From the IMG/VR virus record IMGVR_UViG_3300050821_001198, positions 62,001-126,000 of that record: a stretch of 64,000 nt of DNA. One strand, given 5' to 3'. The translations under genes were made by a program, and so were the position numbers. Below the pieces are notes generated by a model, which saw nothing but the letters and a program-made list of their open reading frames with translations, did not search any database and was not told where the DNA came from. The first letter of the stretch is position 1, and each line of letters begins with the position of its first letter. This DNA comes from a virus. Positions 49,372 through 57,463 of this stretch are shown in pieces.

Positions 49372-50214
49372 TTAGTAGTAACCTCGTCCTAGGTTAGCTG
49401 AGCGCAGAGGGGCTCCAATGAGCCTCCCGGCCTTGTTAGAGACCAGACCCTTGCTGTGACCCAGGCCCAAGAACTGGCGCTTGAAGAGGGCGACCCACCG
49501 CATGTAACGCTGCATCTCTACCTCGTAGATTTGAAGCCAGCGGGTCATGTAGTCGCGGCGATCCTCGTAAGTCACCTGGCCACCGAGTAGCGAGGGTTGC
49601 TCGACATAGGAGGTAACAAGGTGGAGAATCACGGCTAGGAAGGTACCCTGCACCAAGAGCGGCATGTTGGCTGTTGCCCGGCCGCCTGTGATGAAGTACG
49701 TCTCAGAGAGGTTGGTCGGGGGGTTCTGCTGATTGATGTCAAAGAGCGCCTCCGCGATGAAGGTCGGCATCTTGTCCTTGTTGAAGAAGTTGAGTGTCAT
49801 GTCACGGAGCCAAGGTCCCTCGTCCTCAGCGTCAAAGCAATCCTCGATCCTGGCCCAGACAGCCCTACCGATGATCTCGTCATCAGTGGGAGTCGGCGGG
49901 TTGAACGGGTCGATAACCTCGAAGGTACAGCGGCTCGACTTGATTTGGCCGCTGGCGTAGGTGAATGTGGCGATTGCCTTGTAGACCCCAATCAGGGTTG
50001 ACGTGTTCGTGTACCTGGTGTAACCTGTACCGTCAGCGATGATCGTCCCGGCCTGCGATGTTGTAGCACCGGACGGGTCCTGAATAGTGAAAGTGACCGT
50101 CGCAAGATCGTCCTGAGGAACGGGCGCGTCGAAATCGTCGTAGAGATAGGCGTTGATCTCGGCGGTGTCACCGAGATTCACGTAGCGGACTTCAAGATCC
50201 CAAGCAACAGTCAT
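49372..50214 (-). CDS. Ig-like domain plus head-tail connector-like protein
   Basis: 280 residues. Residues about 1-100 look like an Ig/Big-type beta-sandwich (VTFTIQDPSGATTSQAGTI...YTNTSTLIGVYKAIATFTY). The rest is helical (DDEIIGRAVWARIEDCFDAEDEGPWL), resembling small head-tail connector folds. First minus-strand gene upstream of the plus-strand protease island. Confidence 0.6.
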   Translation of the reverse strand: MTVAWDLEVRYVNLGDTAEINAYLYDDFDAPVPQDDLATVTFTIQDPSGATTSQAGTIIADGTGYTRYTNTSTLIGVYKAIATFTYASGQIKSSRCTFEVIDPFNPPTPTDDEIIGRAVWARIEDCFDAEDEGPWLRDMTLNFFNKDKMPTFIAEALFDINQQNPPTNLSETYFITGGRATANMPLLVQGTFLAVILHLVTSYVEQPSLLGGQVTYEDRRDYMTRWLQIYEVEMQRYMRWVALFKRQFLGLGHSKGLVSNKAGRLIGAPLRSANLGRGYY

Positions 50215-50235
50215 CGTCGCTGATTACCGGGGCGC

Positions 50236-50264
50236 TTGACGGCTGAATCCGGGGGTGCTAGGAT
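50236..50264 (+). promoter_or_regulatory. Leaderless extended -10 promoter of the FtsH-like gene
   Basis: TTGACG (50236-50241), 17-bp spacer ending TGC, TAGGAT (50259-50264), then 6 bp and the ATG at 50271. Same geometry as at 43489. Confidence 0.72.
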
Positions 50265-50270
50265 CGCTTC

Positions 50271-51908
50271 ATGGCATCCATTCTCTTCTCCGGGAGCAAC
50301 TGTCCCGATTGCGGACATCCCGGAGTAGAGGCAGATTGTCCGATCTGCGAGTGGTCGGTCATGGACGAGTGCCAGCCCTACTCTCTAACCGCTCCGGAGT
50401 ACGTAGGACCCGATCCGGGCGTAGACGAAGACCTGACGCCTGAGAGCCTCGTGGTTCGCCGCGAAGTCTTCTTTCGTGAGGGCTCACCATTCGCTCCCGT
50501 CAACACCGAGGATATCGTCGGGATCGATAGGGTCCTCGAAGACCTCGATGAAGTAGTCCATTGGCTTCAGAATCCAGAGCGTTACGCGGAACTGAACGCA
50601 CGATGCGAGCCCGGGATCATCCTTGCTGGGCCTCCTGGGACCGGAAAGACCATGACGGCTCGGTGGATTGCGACCGAGAGCAAGGCGCACTTCATCAATA
50701 TGCGCGAGTGGCCTCGCACGAAGCTTGAGATGACGGCCGAAGACATCGCGGCCCTCTATGAGTGTGCTCGGGCGTTCTGTCGCGAGACGGGCAAGCCGGT
50801 CATTCTGTTCTGCGACGAGTTTGAGGGATATGCTCGGGCTCGCTTTAGCGACGGCATCACTCCGACCCAGACGGGCCTAATCGAACAGTTCCTTGAGGAA
50901 CTCAGTGGTATCAAGGGGAACAACTACGGGCTGCTCACAGTGGGCTGCACGAATCACCTTGAGAACATCGACAGCGCCCTGAAGCGCGATGGGCGAATGG
51001 GTCTGCACTACTACTTCAGTGCTCCTGACCGGCCCGGTAAGTCACTTCTCCTTCAGCACTATCTCAAGGAGTACAACGTCGGTGACATCGACTATGACAA
51101 TCTGTCGTACTTCTTTGAGTCGGACGATCACGCTGCGGTGATCGAAGAGGCGTGCATGAAGGCTTGGAGAAACGCCTGTCGCCACGCCATCAAGGCGGGG
51201 ACCAAGCTCCCGGTGTTGGGAGAGCAGGATCTCATCAAGGTCTTCATTAGGCACTTGGTTGGGCCTCCACCAACCTTCATGGATCGCAGCGCCGACGACA
51301 TCCTCCAGACGGCTATCCACGAAGTTGGTCACGCACTTGCCGCTTTGCTCAATGACATCCCCCTGCGCCTGATTACCGTACAGGCGGGGAAGATGAGCCT
51401 GGGACGTACGATCTTTGCAGGGGTTCGCGAACACGTTGCCACGGTCGGAGAACTCAGGGCACACATTCGCCTCATGTACGGCTCCATTGCCGCCGAGAAG
51501 CTCTGTGGGATCGAGGATCACGTTGGCCCCAACGGAGATCGAACAAGCGCCACTGCTTTGGCTCATCAACTTGTGGACGATATGGCCGAGGGCGGCAACA
51601 CGGGGCTCGTCTCCTTCAAGTCCCTTGGTGGCGGGCGGAACAACTTAGGGGCGGGGATCGGGCAGGCCGTCTCTCACCGCCTTCTGGACGGCGCTGACGA
51701 AGACGTGCAGAAGATCCTTATCACGGAATACATCGCGTCCGTACGCGATATGAGAGGGATTGGGGCGAATGAGGACGAGTCTCGTGGCATCGTTGAGACC
51801 TTGGCTAAAATCCTTGTCGAGCGGGTCACCATGACCGGACCGGAGTTTCGTGCGGAAGTTGACAAACTCGGCGTCCGTCTGGTACGGTCCCAACCGGATG
51901 TCTACTGA
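50271..51908 (+). CDS. FtsH-like AAA+ zinc metalloprotease (family M41), soluble, with N-terminal zinc ribbon
   Basis: 545 residues. N-terminal zinc ribbon (Cys 11, 14, 23, 26) where FtsH has membrane helices; no hydrophobic segment is present. AAA+ core: GPPGTGKT near 120, ILFCDEFEG near 178, GCTNHLENID sensor, KRDGRMG with arginine finger. Peptidase domain: HEVGH at 350-354 and a third zinc ligand candidate Asp423 in NGDRTSAT. All catalytic residues are intact. Would unfold and degrade proteins in the cytoplasm; targets unknown. Plus-strand island in the structural operon. Confidence 0.88.
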   Translation: MASILFSGSNCPDCGHPGVEADCPICEWSVMDECQPYSLTAPEYVGPDPGVDEDLTPESLVVRREVFFREGSPFAPVNTEDIVGIDRVLEDLDEVVHWLQNPERYAELNARCEPGIILAGPPGTGKTMTARWIATESKAHFINMREWPRTKLEMTAEDIAALYECARAFCRETGKPVILFCDEFEGYARARFSDGITPTQTGLIEQFLEELSGIKGNNYGLLTVGCTNHLENIDSALKRDGRMGLHYYFSAPDRPGKSLLLQHYLKEYNVGDIDYDNLSYFFESDDHAAVIEEACMKAWRNACRHAIKAGTKLPVLGEQDLIKVFIRHLVGPPPTFMDRSADDILQTAIHEVGHALAALLNDIPLRLITVQAGKMSLGRTIFAGVREHVATVGELRAHIRLMYGSIAAEKLCGIEDHVGPNGDRTSATALAHQLVDDMAEGGNTGLVSFKSLGGGRNNLGAGIGQAVSHRLLDGADEDVQKILITEYIASVRDMRGIGANEDESRGIVETLAKILVERVTMTGPEFRAEVDKLGVRLVRSQPDVY

Positions 51909-52632
51909 GAAGCCCACCCTCGTCGTAGGGGATACACACGGCCATATAGATCGTCTCGCCGCCCTACTCCGACAGGAGGGAATCACGAATGACAAGGGTG
52001 ATCGAATTGACTTCGAGACCCGCGTCATTCACATTGGCGACATCATCGACGGTCGTATGAGCACCGTTGGTAGAGACAGGAGCATTCTGGAGGCGGCCAC
52101 AGATCGTCAGTGGATTGACGATCTCATCTGGGGGAACCACGAGCGAGGCTTGTTCGACCCGAATCGCCATGGGTTCAAAGGCATGCTCATAAGCCCGGAG
52201 ACGAAGATCCTGTTGAATCGGCTTGAGCGTAGAGGGCAGACCCACTATGCGCTGGCAGTCCACGACTTTCTTCTGACCCATGCTGGCCTCGGTGCGTATT
52301 GGGATAGTCAGGTCCCCGACGAACTAGAGGATGTCGTTACCATTCTCAACGGTCTGGACGGATACAACGCTGGCGTTCTTCATGCCGTGTCGTACCTCCG
52401 TCAAGGGTCACATCCGGCGGGCGGTATCATCTGGCGTGACGACAGCGAGCCGATCTCGGGCAAGTTCAATCAGGTCTACGGTCATACGGCGGACCCAGAC
52501 GCGCTGCACCGACTGCACGAGACAGACGGCAAGGTCGCTTACAAGATCGACATTGGGAAGAAGCACCCCGCTCTGGGCGGGATCTGGCTGCCTTCGCACA
52601 AGCTAGTGAAGATCGACTTGAGCGTGAGCTAG
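51898..52632 (+). CDS. Calcineurin-like metallophosphoesterase (PPP-type)
   Basis: 244 residues from ATG 51898, overlapping the protease end by 11 nt, so co-transcribed. All metal-site motifs are present in order: VVGDTHGH, HIGDIID, WGNHER, LLTHAGL and YGHTA. Resembles phage serine/threonine-type phosphatases such as lambda PP. Could dephosphorylate proteins or nucleotides. Convergent overlap with the next minus-strand gene. Confidence 0.85.
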   Translation: MSTEKPTLVVGDTHGHIDRLAALLRQEGITNDKGDRIDFETRVIHIGDIIDGRMSTVGRDRSILEAATDRQWIDDLIWGNHERGLFDPNRHGFKGMLISPETKILLNRLERRGQTHYALAVHDFLLTHAGLGAYWDSQVPDELEDVVTILNGLDGYNAGVLHAVSYLRQGSHPAGGIIWRDDSEPISGKFNQVYGHTADPDALHRLHETDGKVAYKIDIGKKHPALGGIWLPSHKLVKIDLSVS

Positions 52633-52986
52633 GCTCTCCGCCGGGGCACCCGGAACGTGATGAGGGTTAGAGATCTCCCACGTCTTGACCCCTTGCTTCC
52701 CTTCCTTCACCCCAGCGATGCTCTCGGCATTGGCGATCTCTGCTACATGAGCGCCTACCTGCTTGATGTGTGAATCGGAGATCGGGTGATCATCCGTCAT
52801 CACCACGACCGCACGGTGGAATGAAGGCTCCCCGCCCTGGGTTACAGGACGGGGAGGTTCAATATGGATGACAGACCGGGGTAGGGTCTGCTGGAGGTAG
52901 TGAAGAACGTGCTCGGAGATGTTCTTGAGCATGTTCCCTTGGCCATCATGCGTTGGGACGTAGAGGGTGTACTTGGCTTGGGCCAC
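52603..52986 (-). CDS. Hypothetical protein (127 aa)
   Basis: 127 residues from GTG 52986, 16 nt after the upstream stop. The longer frame to 53076 would overlap the upstream gene heavily. Sequence (AQAKYTLYVPTHDGQGNML...AVVVMTDDHPISDSHIK) looks like a small alpha/beta domain. Its last 30 nt overlap the convergent phosphatase gene. Role unknown, head-region position. Confidence 0.6.
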   Translation of the reverse strand: MAQAKYTLYVPTHDGQGNMLKNISEHVLHYLQQTLPRSVIHIEPPRPVTQGGEPSFHRAVVVMTDDHPISDSHIKQVGAHVAEIANAESIAGVKEGKQGVKTWEISNPHHVPGAPAESLAHAQVDLH

Positions 52987-53002
52987 GCCTATTAGGTAGA
53001 GC

Positions 53003-53350
53003 TTACGTCGTGCTTCCAGTGTGAAGCTGGAACGTCCGCACCTTGCTTGAATCCTGAGGCTCGCCACAAGCTCCACAGGTCCAACTACCGTTGGCCTTCA
53101 TAAGCACGGTCTCATGCTTACATTCCTGCGGATCGGATGACTCAAATACCCACTCACGAGTGGACGCTGGCCGGGGCGGAGCCTTGCAATCAACTACGCG
53201 CTCGATGTCGGTACCCTCTGCCCAACCCGGCTGAAGCCGGGTTCCAAGTCGATACACGTACTCAGTGTCAAGCAGTTCTCGTAGCTCTGACACGCCGCTC
53301 TCGATTCGTTTGAGGGCCGCGACAATCTGGGGGTTAGTCGTCGGAGGCAT
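53003..53350 (-). CDS. Hypothetical protein with zinc-finger-like C-terminus (115 aa)
   Basis: 115 residues from ATG 53350 (17-nt overlap upstream). A helical N-terminus (NPQIVAALKRIESGVSELRELLD) and a C-terminal metal-binding pattern (ECKHET...WTCGACGEP). Not recognised. Confidence 0.6.
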   Translation of the reverse strand: MPPTTNPQIVAALKRIESGVSELRELLDTEYVYRLGTRLQPGWAEGTDIERVVDCKAPPRPASTREWVFESSDPQECKHETVLMKANGSWTCGACGEPQDSSKVRTFQLHTGSTT

Positions 53351-53894
53351 CCGTATCACCCATCGGCACGGCCCGCCCGCTATGAGCGAACGTCGCCTTG
53401 TTGGTGTGACCAAAGTTACGCGGACCAATGGTCACAGATCGAATACCGCTCTTGCGTACCCGGTCAGAGATCTCTTGCGCGTGCTCCGCCATGATCTCTT
53501 CGAGCCCTAGGTGAAGGGCAAGTCCCCGACGCTGCTCCTGATTGAGCTTCTGAACCATCTCGGTGAGGCCGACACTCGGGAAGATACCCATCGTGTTGCC
53601 TCCGCGAGAAGCCAGTCCTGAGTAACGAACTGATCCGTTGCTCTCTTCGCCTGGCCAGAAGAGCATTTCGTCATCTCGGTCGCTCCATGTCTCGTCATCG
53701 GGGGTGATGACTGGAGGGAGCGGCTCGCGAGGACTCACCGGACCGTTGAAGAGTCTGGCGATCTTCTCTTCAGGCGTCTCCGGAATGGCAGACTCGGGTG
53801 CCGAGACCTCCGGGTAGATGTCTGTACCCAGGGTCTCGATGTAGTCGGCTGCCTTAGCGACGATGCTATGCAACTGGCGGAGTCGGGTTCGCAT
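53334..53894 (-). CDS. Hypothetical head-region protein (186 aa)
   Basis: 186 residues, acidic and Pro-rich in the first half, with a helical segment GLTEMVQKLNQEQRRGLALHLGLEEIMAEHAQEI behind it (shown in parts; residues about 110-143). Overlaps the Ala-rich gene by 29 nt. No family recognised. Confidence 0.58.
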   Translation of the reverse strand: MRTRLRQLHSIVAKAADYIETLGTDIYPEVSAPESAIPETPEEKIARLFNGPVSPREPLPPVITPDDETWSDRDDEMLFWPGEESNGSVRYSGLASRGGNTMGIFPSVGLTEMVQKLNQEQRRGLALHLGLEEIMAEHAQEISDRVRKSGIRSVTIGPRNFGHTNKATFAHSGRAVPMGDTDASDD

Positions 53895-54426
53895 CCTCAG
53901 TCACATCCTCTTGGTTCGCTTCTGGTTCGCTAGTGGTTTCCTCTGCGGCGGGCTCGGTCTCATCGACGGGCTCGGTTGGCTCATCGACCGGCTGCTCGGG
54001 CTCGGTCTCCTGGACGGGCTCGGGCTCTGCCTGAGCCTCTTCCGCTGGCTTCTCGGCTGCGGCTTCCTCGGCCGCCTTAGCTGCGGCCTCTGCCGCCTCG
54101 GCGTCCTCTCGGGCAACCCTTTCGGCCTCTTCAGCCGCCTTCGCGTCTGCCTCAGCCTGCGCCTCGGCCTCTGCGGCAGCCTGTGCCGCCGCCTCCGCTG
54201 CTGCCTGCTCCTGGGCTACTCGGGCCGCTTCAGCCGCCTGAGCGGCCTCCTGCTCGGCCTGAGCACGCGCTGCGGCCTCTGCCGCCTCTAGGTCTCGTTG
54301 CTCCTGCTCGTTGATAGCAGAGATCTGGGCCTCTGCTGCCTCACGCTGGTTTGCGGCGTTCGCCATGATGGCGGCGGTTGCCTCACCGACGCCTAGGCCG
54401 ATGAAGTCTGCGATTGTCTTAGGCAT
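53866..54426 (-). CDS. Ala/Glu-rich coiled-coil protein
   Basis: 186 residues. After a short N-terminus (PKTIADFIGLGVGEATAAIM), about 100 residues are nearly only Ala, Glu, Gln and Arg, typical of a long coiled coil or extended helix, then a Pro/Glu-rich disordered tail. Could act as a scaffold or spacer in head assembly. The underlying DNA is a low-complexity GCC/GCT repeat. Overlaps neighbours on both sides. Confidence 0.62.
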   Translation of the reverse strand: MPKTIADFIGLGVGEATAAIMANAANQREAAEAQISAINEQEQRDLEAAEAAARAQAEQEAAQAAEAARVAQEQAAAEAAAQAAAEAEAQAEADAKAAEEAERVAREDAEAAEAAAKAAEEAAAEKPAEEAQAEPEPVQETEPEQPVDEPTEPVDETEPAAEETTSEPEANQEDVTEDANPTPPVA

Positions 54427-55288
54427 TGTCTGCTCCTGTGACGGGTTGAATTGGGGTCCGGGTGGACGGGTCTATTACGGCGGTCGTCTCGACTGAGAAC
54501 GACTTGGGGGTCTTGAAACCTGCTAGAGCGGCACCGGGACCCTCTTCAGATTTGTGAGTACGGACGTACTCTGCGGAGATGCGCTCGGCCTCTTCCTTGG
54601 AACGGAGTCCTTGAGAGGTAGGGTGATCCTGGGTGCCGGGAAGCACAGAACGTCGGGGCGCTGCGATCTCCTGTACCTCGGCCGCGTTCGGCTGCTTCCG
54701 CACGACGACTGTCTTGTGCTCCTGGGTCGAGCCGCTACCAACGTCCACAACCTCACCAACGGTGATGCTGCGCTTGGCGAGACTCTCCTGGACGGTGACT
54801 GCCGTCTCGTACCGCTCGCCCGTTTCTGTGCGGAGGATGTCGGCCGCCGCATGAACGCGCTGCTGGTTCGTTGACTGCTGGTACATGGCGTACCCGGCAT
54901 CCTCGGCAGCCAGGGGCTCGAAGAGCGTCCCAACGTTGTTGGAGTAGTCGGTTGAGGCTAGCTCGGTGGCACTGAGCTTGGCGATGTCGCCACGCTGGCC
55001 ACGGGGCTGGAGAGTGATCGACCGTGACTTGTCACGCTCTTCGTCTCTGATCCGGACACGCACCACGACACCGTGAATGTTCCGAATGTGGTCGAGCACT
55101 ACTGGCTCGGGTTGAAGAACTGGCACCTGGCCACCGAGTAGCACTGGCACCATCTCTTCGATGGCTCGGGCTGCGGTCGCCTCGGCTTCCGCTTGTGCCT
55201 CGCGTCGGGCGAGGTAGTCGAGAGCGATATTGAGACCTCTCTCGGTCTTGTACGTCTTGTTGGGAAGACGCGGGTCAGTGAATGACAT
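54419..55288 (-). CDS. Hypothetical head-region protein (289 aa)
   Basis: 289 residues. N-terminal helix with Ala/Glu/Arg (DYLARREAQAEAEATAARAIEEM), a beta domain (VVVRVRIRDEERDKSRSITL), then mixed charged sequence. First gene of its minus-strand block. ATG 55288 has AAGGA upstream. No catalytic motif or family recognised. Confidence 0.6.
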   Translation of the reverse strand: MSFTDPRLPNKTYKTERGLNIALDYLARREAQAEAEATAARAIEEMVPVLLGGQVPVLQPEPVVLDHIRNIHGVVVRVRIRDEERDKSRSITLQPRGQRGDIAKLSATELASTDYSNNVGTLFEPLAAEDAGYAMYQQSTNQQRVHAAADILRTETGERYETAVTVQESLAKRSITVGEVVDVGSGSTQEHKTVVVRKQPNAAEVQEIAAPRRSVLPGTQDHPTSQGLRSKEEAERISAEYVRTHKSEEGPGAALAGFKTPKSFSVETTAVIDPSTRTPIQPVTGADNA

Positions 55289-55366
55289 GTGGGTGTGAGT
55301 TCCTTATCCGTATGGTCACTTCGACTTTACCCTTTCGGGCGCATTACTCGTCGCTTACCAGCGGGC

Positions 55367-55395
55367 TTGACCTCAGAAGATAGGGCTGCTATGGT
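55367..55395 (+). promoter_or_regulatory. Extended -10 promoter of the glycosyltransferase island
   Basis: TTGACC (55367-55372), 17-bp spacer ending TGC, TATGGT (55390-55395); the ATG at 55404 lies 8 bp after the -10, giving a 5' leader of only 1-2 nt or none. Confidence 0.7.
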
Positions 55396-55403
55396 AGACG
55401 AAC

Positions 55404-55622
55404 ATGGTGACAGATGCGGAACAAGCCTGGTTGGCTGGAATTCTAGAAGGATGGAGGCTCTCCCGGTCGGACGACATCATCGGATTCCTAACGCTCGTCT
55501 TGGCTCACCTGGGCGAGCGACGAACCGAACAAGCTAACCAAGCTGTCGCTGTGGCGCGTGCGAGCACACGCTCGACAGACTCGCCTTCCACCGACAGACA
55601 GGCGAGGTACCGGAACAAATGA
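55404..55622 (+). CDS. Small hypothetical protein (72 aa)
   Basis: 72 residues. Helical N-terminal half (EQAWLAGILEGWRLSRSDDIIGFLTLVLAHLG in parts), polar Arg/Ser/Thr C-terminus. First gene of a six-gene plus-strand island, with a leaderless-type start. ATGA overlap with the glycosyltransferase. Unknown. Confidence 0.6.
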   Translation: MVTDAEQAWLAGILEGWRLSRSDDIIGFLTLVLAHLGERRTEQANQAVAVARASTRSTDSPSTDRQARYRNK

Positions 55623-56413
55623 AGTTAGAGGCCGTTATGGTGTCAGTGAACTATGGAGACTTCCTAGCTCACACGCTACCCCTAAACAAGTATCACTTTG
55701 ACCGCCTAGTGGTGGTTACAACCCCGGAGGACGAAGAGACCCAGCTTCTATGTACCTACCACCACGTCAAGTGTGTGCAGACGGACGCATTCAACGTGCA
55801 GGGCGGCGAGTTTCGTAAGGGTGCCGGTATCAACGTGGGGCTTCGGGAGCTATCCATGGACGGGTGGGTCGTCCATGTAGACGCCGACATCTGTCTGCCT
55901 CCCCAGACTCGTCAGATCCTTGATCAGACAAACCTCAACGATCAGATGATCTACGGGATCGACCGTTTCAACATGGTCGGTTACGACGAATGGGACCGTC
56001 ATATGCGGAAGCCCAAGATGATCAACGAGTGTTCGGTGTATGTTCATCCGAATCGCTACCCTCTTGCCACACGCTTCATGTCCCCCGAATTCGGCGGCTA
56101 TCTTCCAATCGGTTTCTTCCAGATGTGGAATCCTAAGGGCTCGGGGATCACCTTTTATCCGGCCTGTCACACCAACGCCGGTCGTACCGATATGTTGATG
56201 GCGGGCAACTGGCCTAGATCCCTTCGCGGCTTTCTCCCTGAGATCATCGGCTTCCACCTAGAGTCCGAAAAGGCCGCTCAGGGTGTCAATTGGGGCGGGA
56301 GAAAGACTCCCCGTTTCGAGTGTCGTAAGTGGTGGCATCACTGGTGTCACCGTAGACACAGACGGAAACATCCTGTACCATTTCCTCCGAACCCCTATTC
56401 AAAGGACGCCTAA
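55619..56413 (+). CDS. GT-A type glycosyltransferase
   Basis: 264 residues. N-terminal YHFDRLVVVTTPED and a central HVDADICLPP carrying the DxD metal/sugar-nucleotide motif, typical of family 2-like GT-A enzymes. The C-terminus is rich in His, Arg and Lys (KWWHHWCHRRHRRKH). May glycosylate virion proteins, DNA or host surface structures. Followed after one base by the deaminase. Confidence 0.72.
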   Translation: MKLEAVMVSVNYGDFLAHTLPLNKYHFDRLVVVTTPEDEETQLLCTYHHVKCVQTDAFNVQGGEFRKGAGINVGLRELSMDGWVVHVDADICLPPQTRQILDQTNLNDQMIYGIDRFNMVGYDEWDRHMRKPKMINECSVYVHPNRYPLATRFMSPEFGGYLPIGFFQMWNPKGSGITFYPACHTNAGRTDMLMAGNWPRSLRGFLPEIIGFHLESEKAAQGVNWGGRKTPRFECRKWWHHWCHRRHRRKHPVPFPPNPYSKDA

Positions 56414-56860
56414 ATGGCCGATTGGGACACAAGATTTATCGAGATGGCGGCGCTGGTGGCGTCGTGGAGTAAGGACCCTAGTACACAATGTGGCGCGGTC
56501 ATCGTGCGTCCGGACCGGAGTGTCGCCAGCGTTGGCTTCAACGGGTTCGCTAAGGGATGCAGTGACGCTCCTGAGTTCTACGAGAACCGCGAACTGAAGT
56601 ACGAGCGTGTCGTTCACGCGGAGGTAAACGCAATCCTCCTGGCTCGTGAGCCGCTGGCCGGGTACACGATCTACACCTACCCGCCCGGGTGGGGTCCCTC
56701 ATGCGCTCGCTGCTCGTCTCACATTATCCAGTCTGGAATCACTCGCGTTGTCCACTATCAGGACACGTCAGAGTTTGCGGCACGCTGGAAGGACTCGGCT
56801 GAGATCGGCCTAGCGATGTACGCCGAGGCGGGTGTCGAGGTTGTTCACCTTGCCGCCTAG
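56414..56860 (+). CDS. dCMP deaminase-like zinc enzyme
   Basis: 148 residues. Cytidine/deoxycytidylate deaminase motifs: HAEVNAI (His ligand and catalytic Glu) and GPSCARC (two Cys ligands). Also KDPSTQCGAVIV and GFNGFAKGC as in dCMP deaminases. Feeds dUMP for dTTP synthesis together with ribonucleotide reductase. Coupled to the glycosyltransferase. Confidence 0.85.
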   Translation: MADWDTRFIEMAALVASWSKDPSTQCGAVIVRPDRSVASVGFNGFAKGCSDAPEFYENRELKYERVVHAEVNAILLAREPLAGYTIYTYPPGWGPSCARCSSHIIQSGITRVVHYQDTSEFAARWKDSAEIGLAMYAEAGVEVVHLAA

Positions 56861-56897
56861 AACGACAACCGGCATTCTCCGGGGTGGCGGCGGCCGG

Positions 56898-57269
56898 ATG
56901 TTTCGCCGCAAAGCCAGCGTGGTTCGAGGCGACCCTACTCAGCACTTCCCGATCAACGTTCACATCTCTGATGGGTGGGGGCTGAAGAACCTGGTTCCCG
57001 CCTTCGATCCGAACGTTGACTACACACAGCACGAGTTACATCTCATGGCGGAGAAGATCTTGATCGAAGATCCCAAACCGCCATGGGAAGAGCCCGTGTT
57101 CCTGCCCGTGTCCGCCCTCCTGGGGCGGCTCAGGAAGGAGATCTACTGCGGTGCCGGAACTCCCGATGCGGCGCTCATGGAGGGTCTCTACTGGCGTACA
57201 CATCCGGACGGCCGAGGCTGGCATACTCCGGAGGAAATGAAGGAACGATCCGAGGGGTTCTACAAATGA
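56898..57269 (+). CDS. Hypothetical protein, paralogue of the protein at 18293
   Basis: 123 residues from ATG 56898 (GTG 56832 is an alternative start, 145 residues). YTQHELHLMAEKIL and the C-terminal KEIYCGAGTPDAALMEGLYW...THPDGRG...GFYK match the protein at 18293 but lack its N-terminal zinc knuckle. Unknown function. Confidence 0.65.
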   Translation: MFRRKASVVRGDPTQHFPINVHISDGWGLKNLVPAFDPNVDYTQHELHLMAEKILIEDPKPPWEEPVFLPVSALLGRLRKEIYCGAGTPDAALMEGLYWRTHPDGRGWHTPEEMKERSEGFYK

Positions 57270-57463
57270 GCAGGAAGTACGACACCAAACGGGAGTTACT
57301 AGCAGCGGCGCTGCATTCGATCAGTTCCCAGATGAGCTATGAAGACCATCCGGGAGATCCCACGGGCGACGCTTCCTGTGAGTACGCCGACGACCATCTG
57401 CTAGACGCGGCCAGAGCCTACGTAGAGACACATGCGCCGCTACCACGAGGCTGGGGCGACTAA
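57266..57463 (+). CDS. Small hypothetical protein (65 aa)
   Basis: 65 residues from ATG 57266 (ATGA overlap). Helical start (KRELLAAALHSISSQM), acidic middle, ends PLPRGWGD. The longer open frame upstream to 57083 is a shadow. Followed by a TAATG-coupled gene. Confidence 0.6.
   Translation: MSRKYDTKRELLAAALHSISSQMSYEDHPGDPTGDASCEYADDHLLDAARAYVETHAPLPRGWGD

Noticed and set aside
53920-54320. Repetitive GCCTC/GCCGC sequence
   Set aside because: Explained by the Ala/Glu-rich coiled-coil protein on the minus strand; no regular DNA unit.
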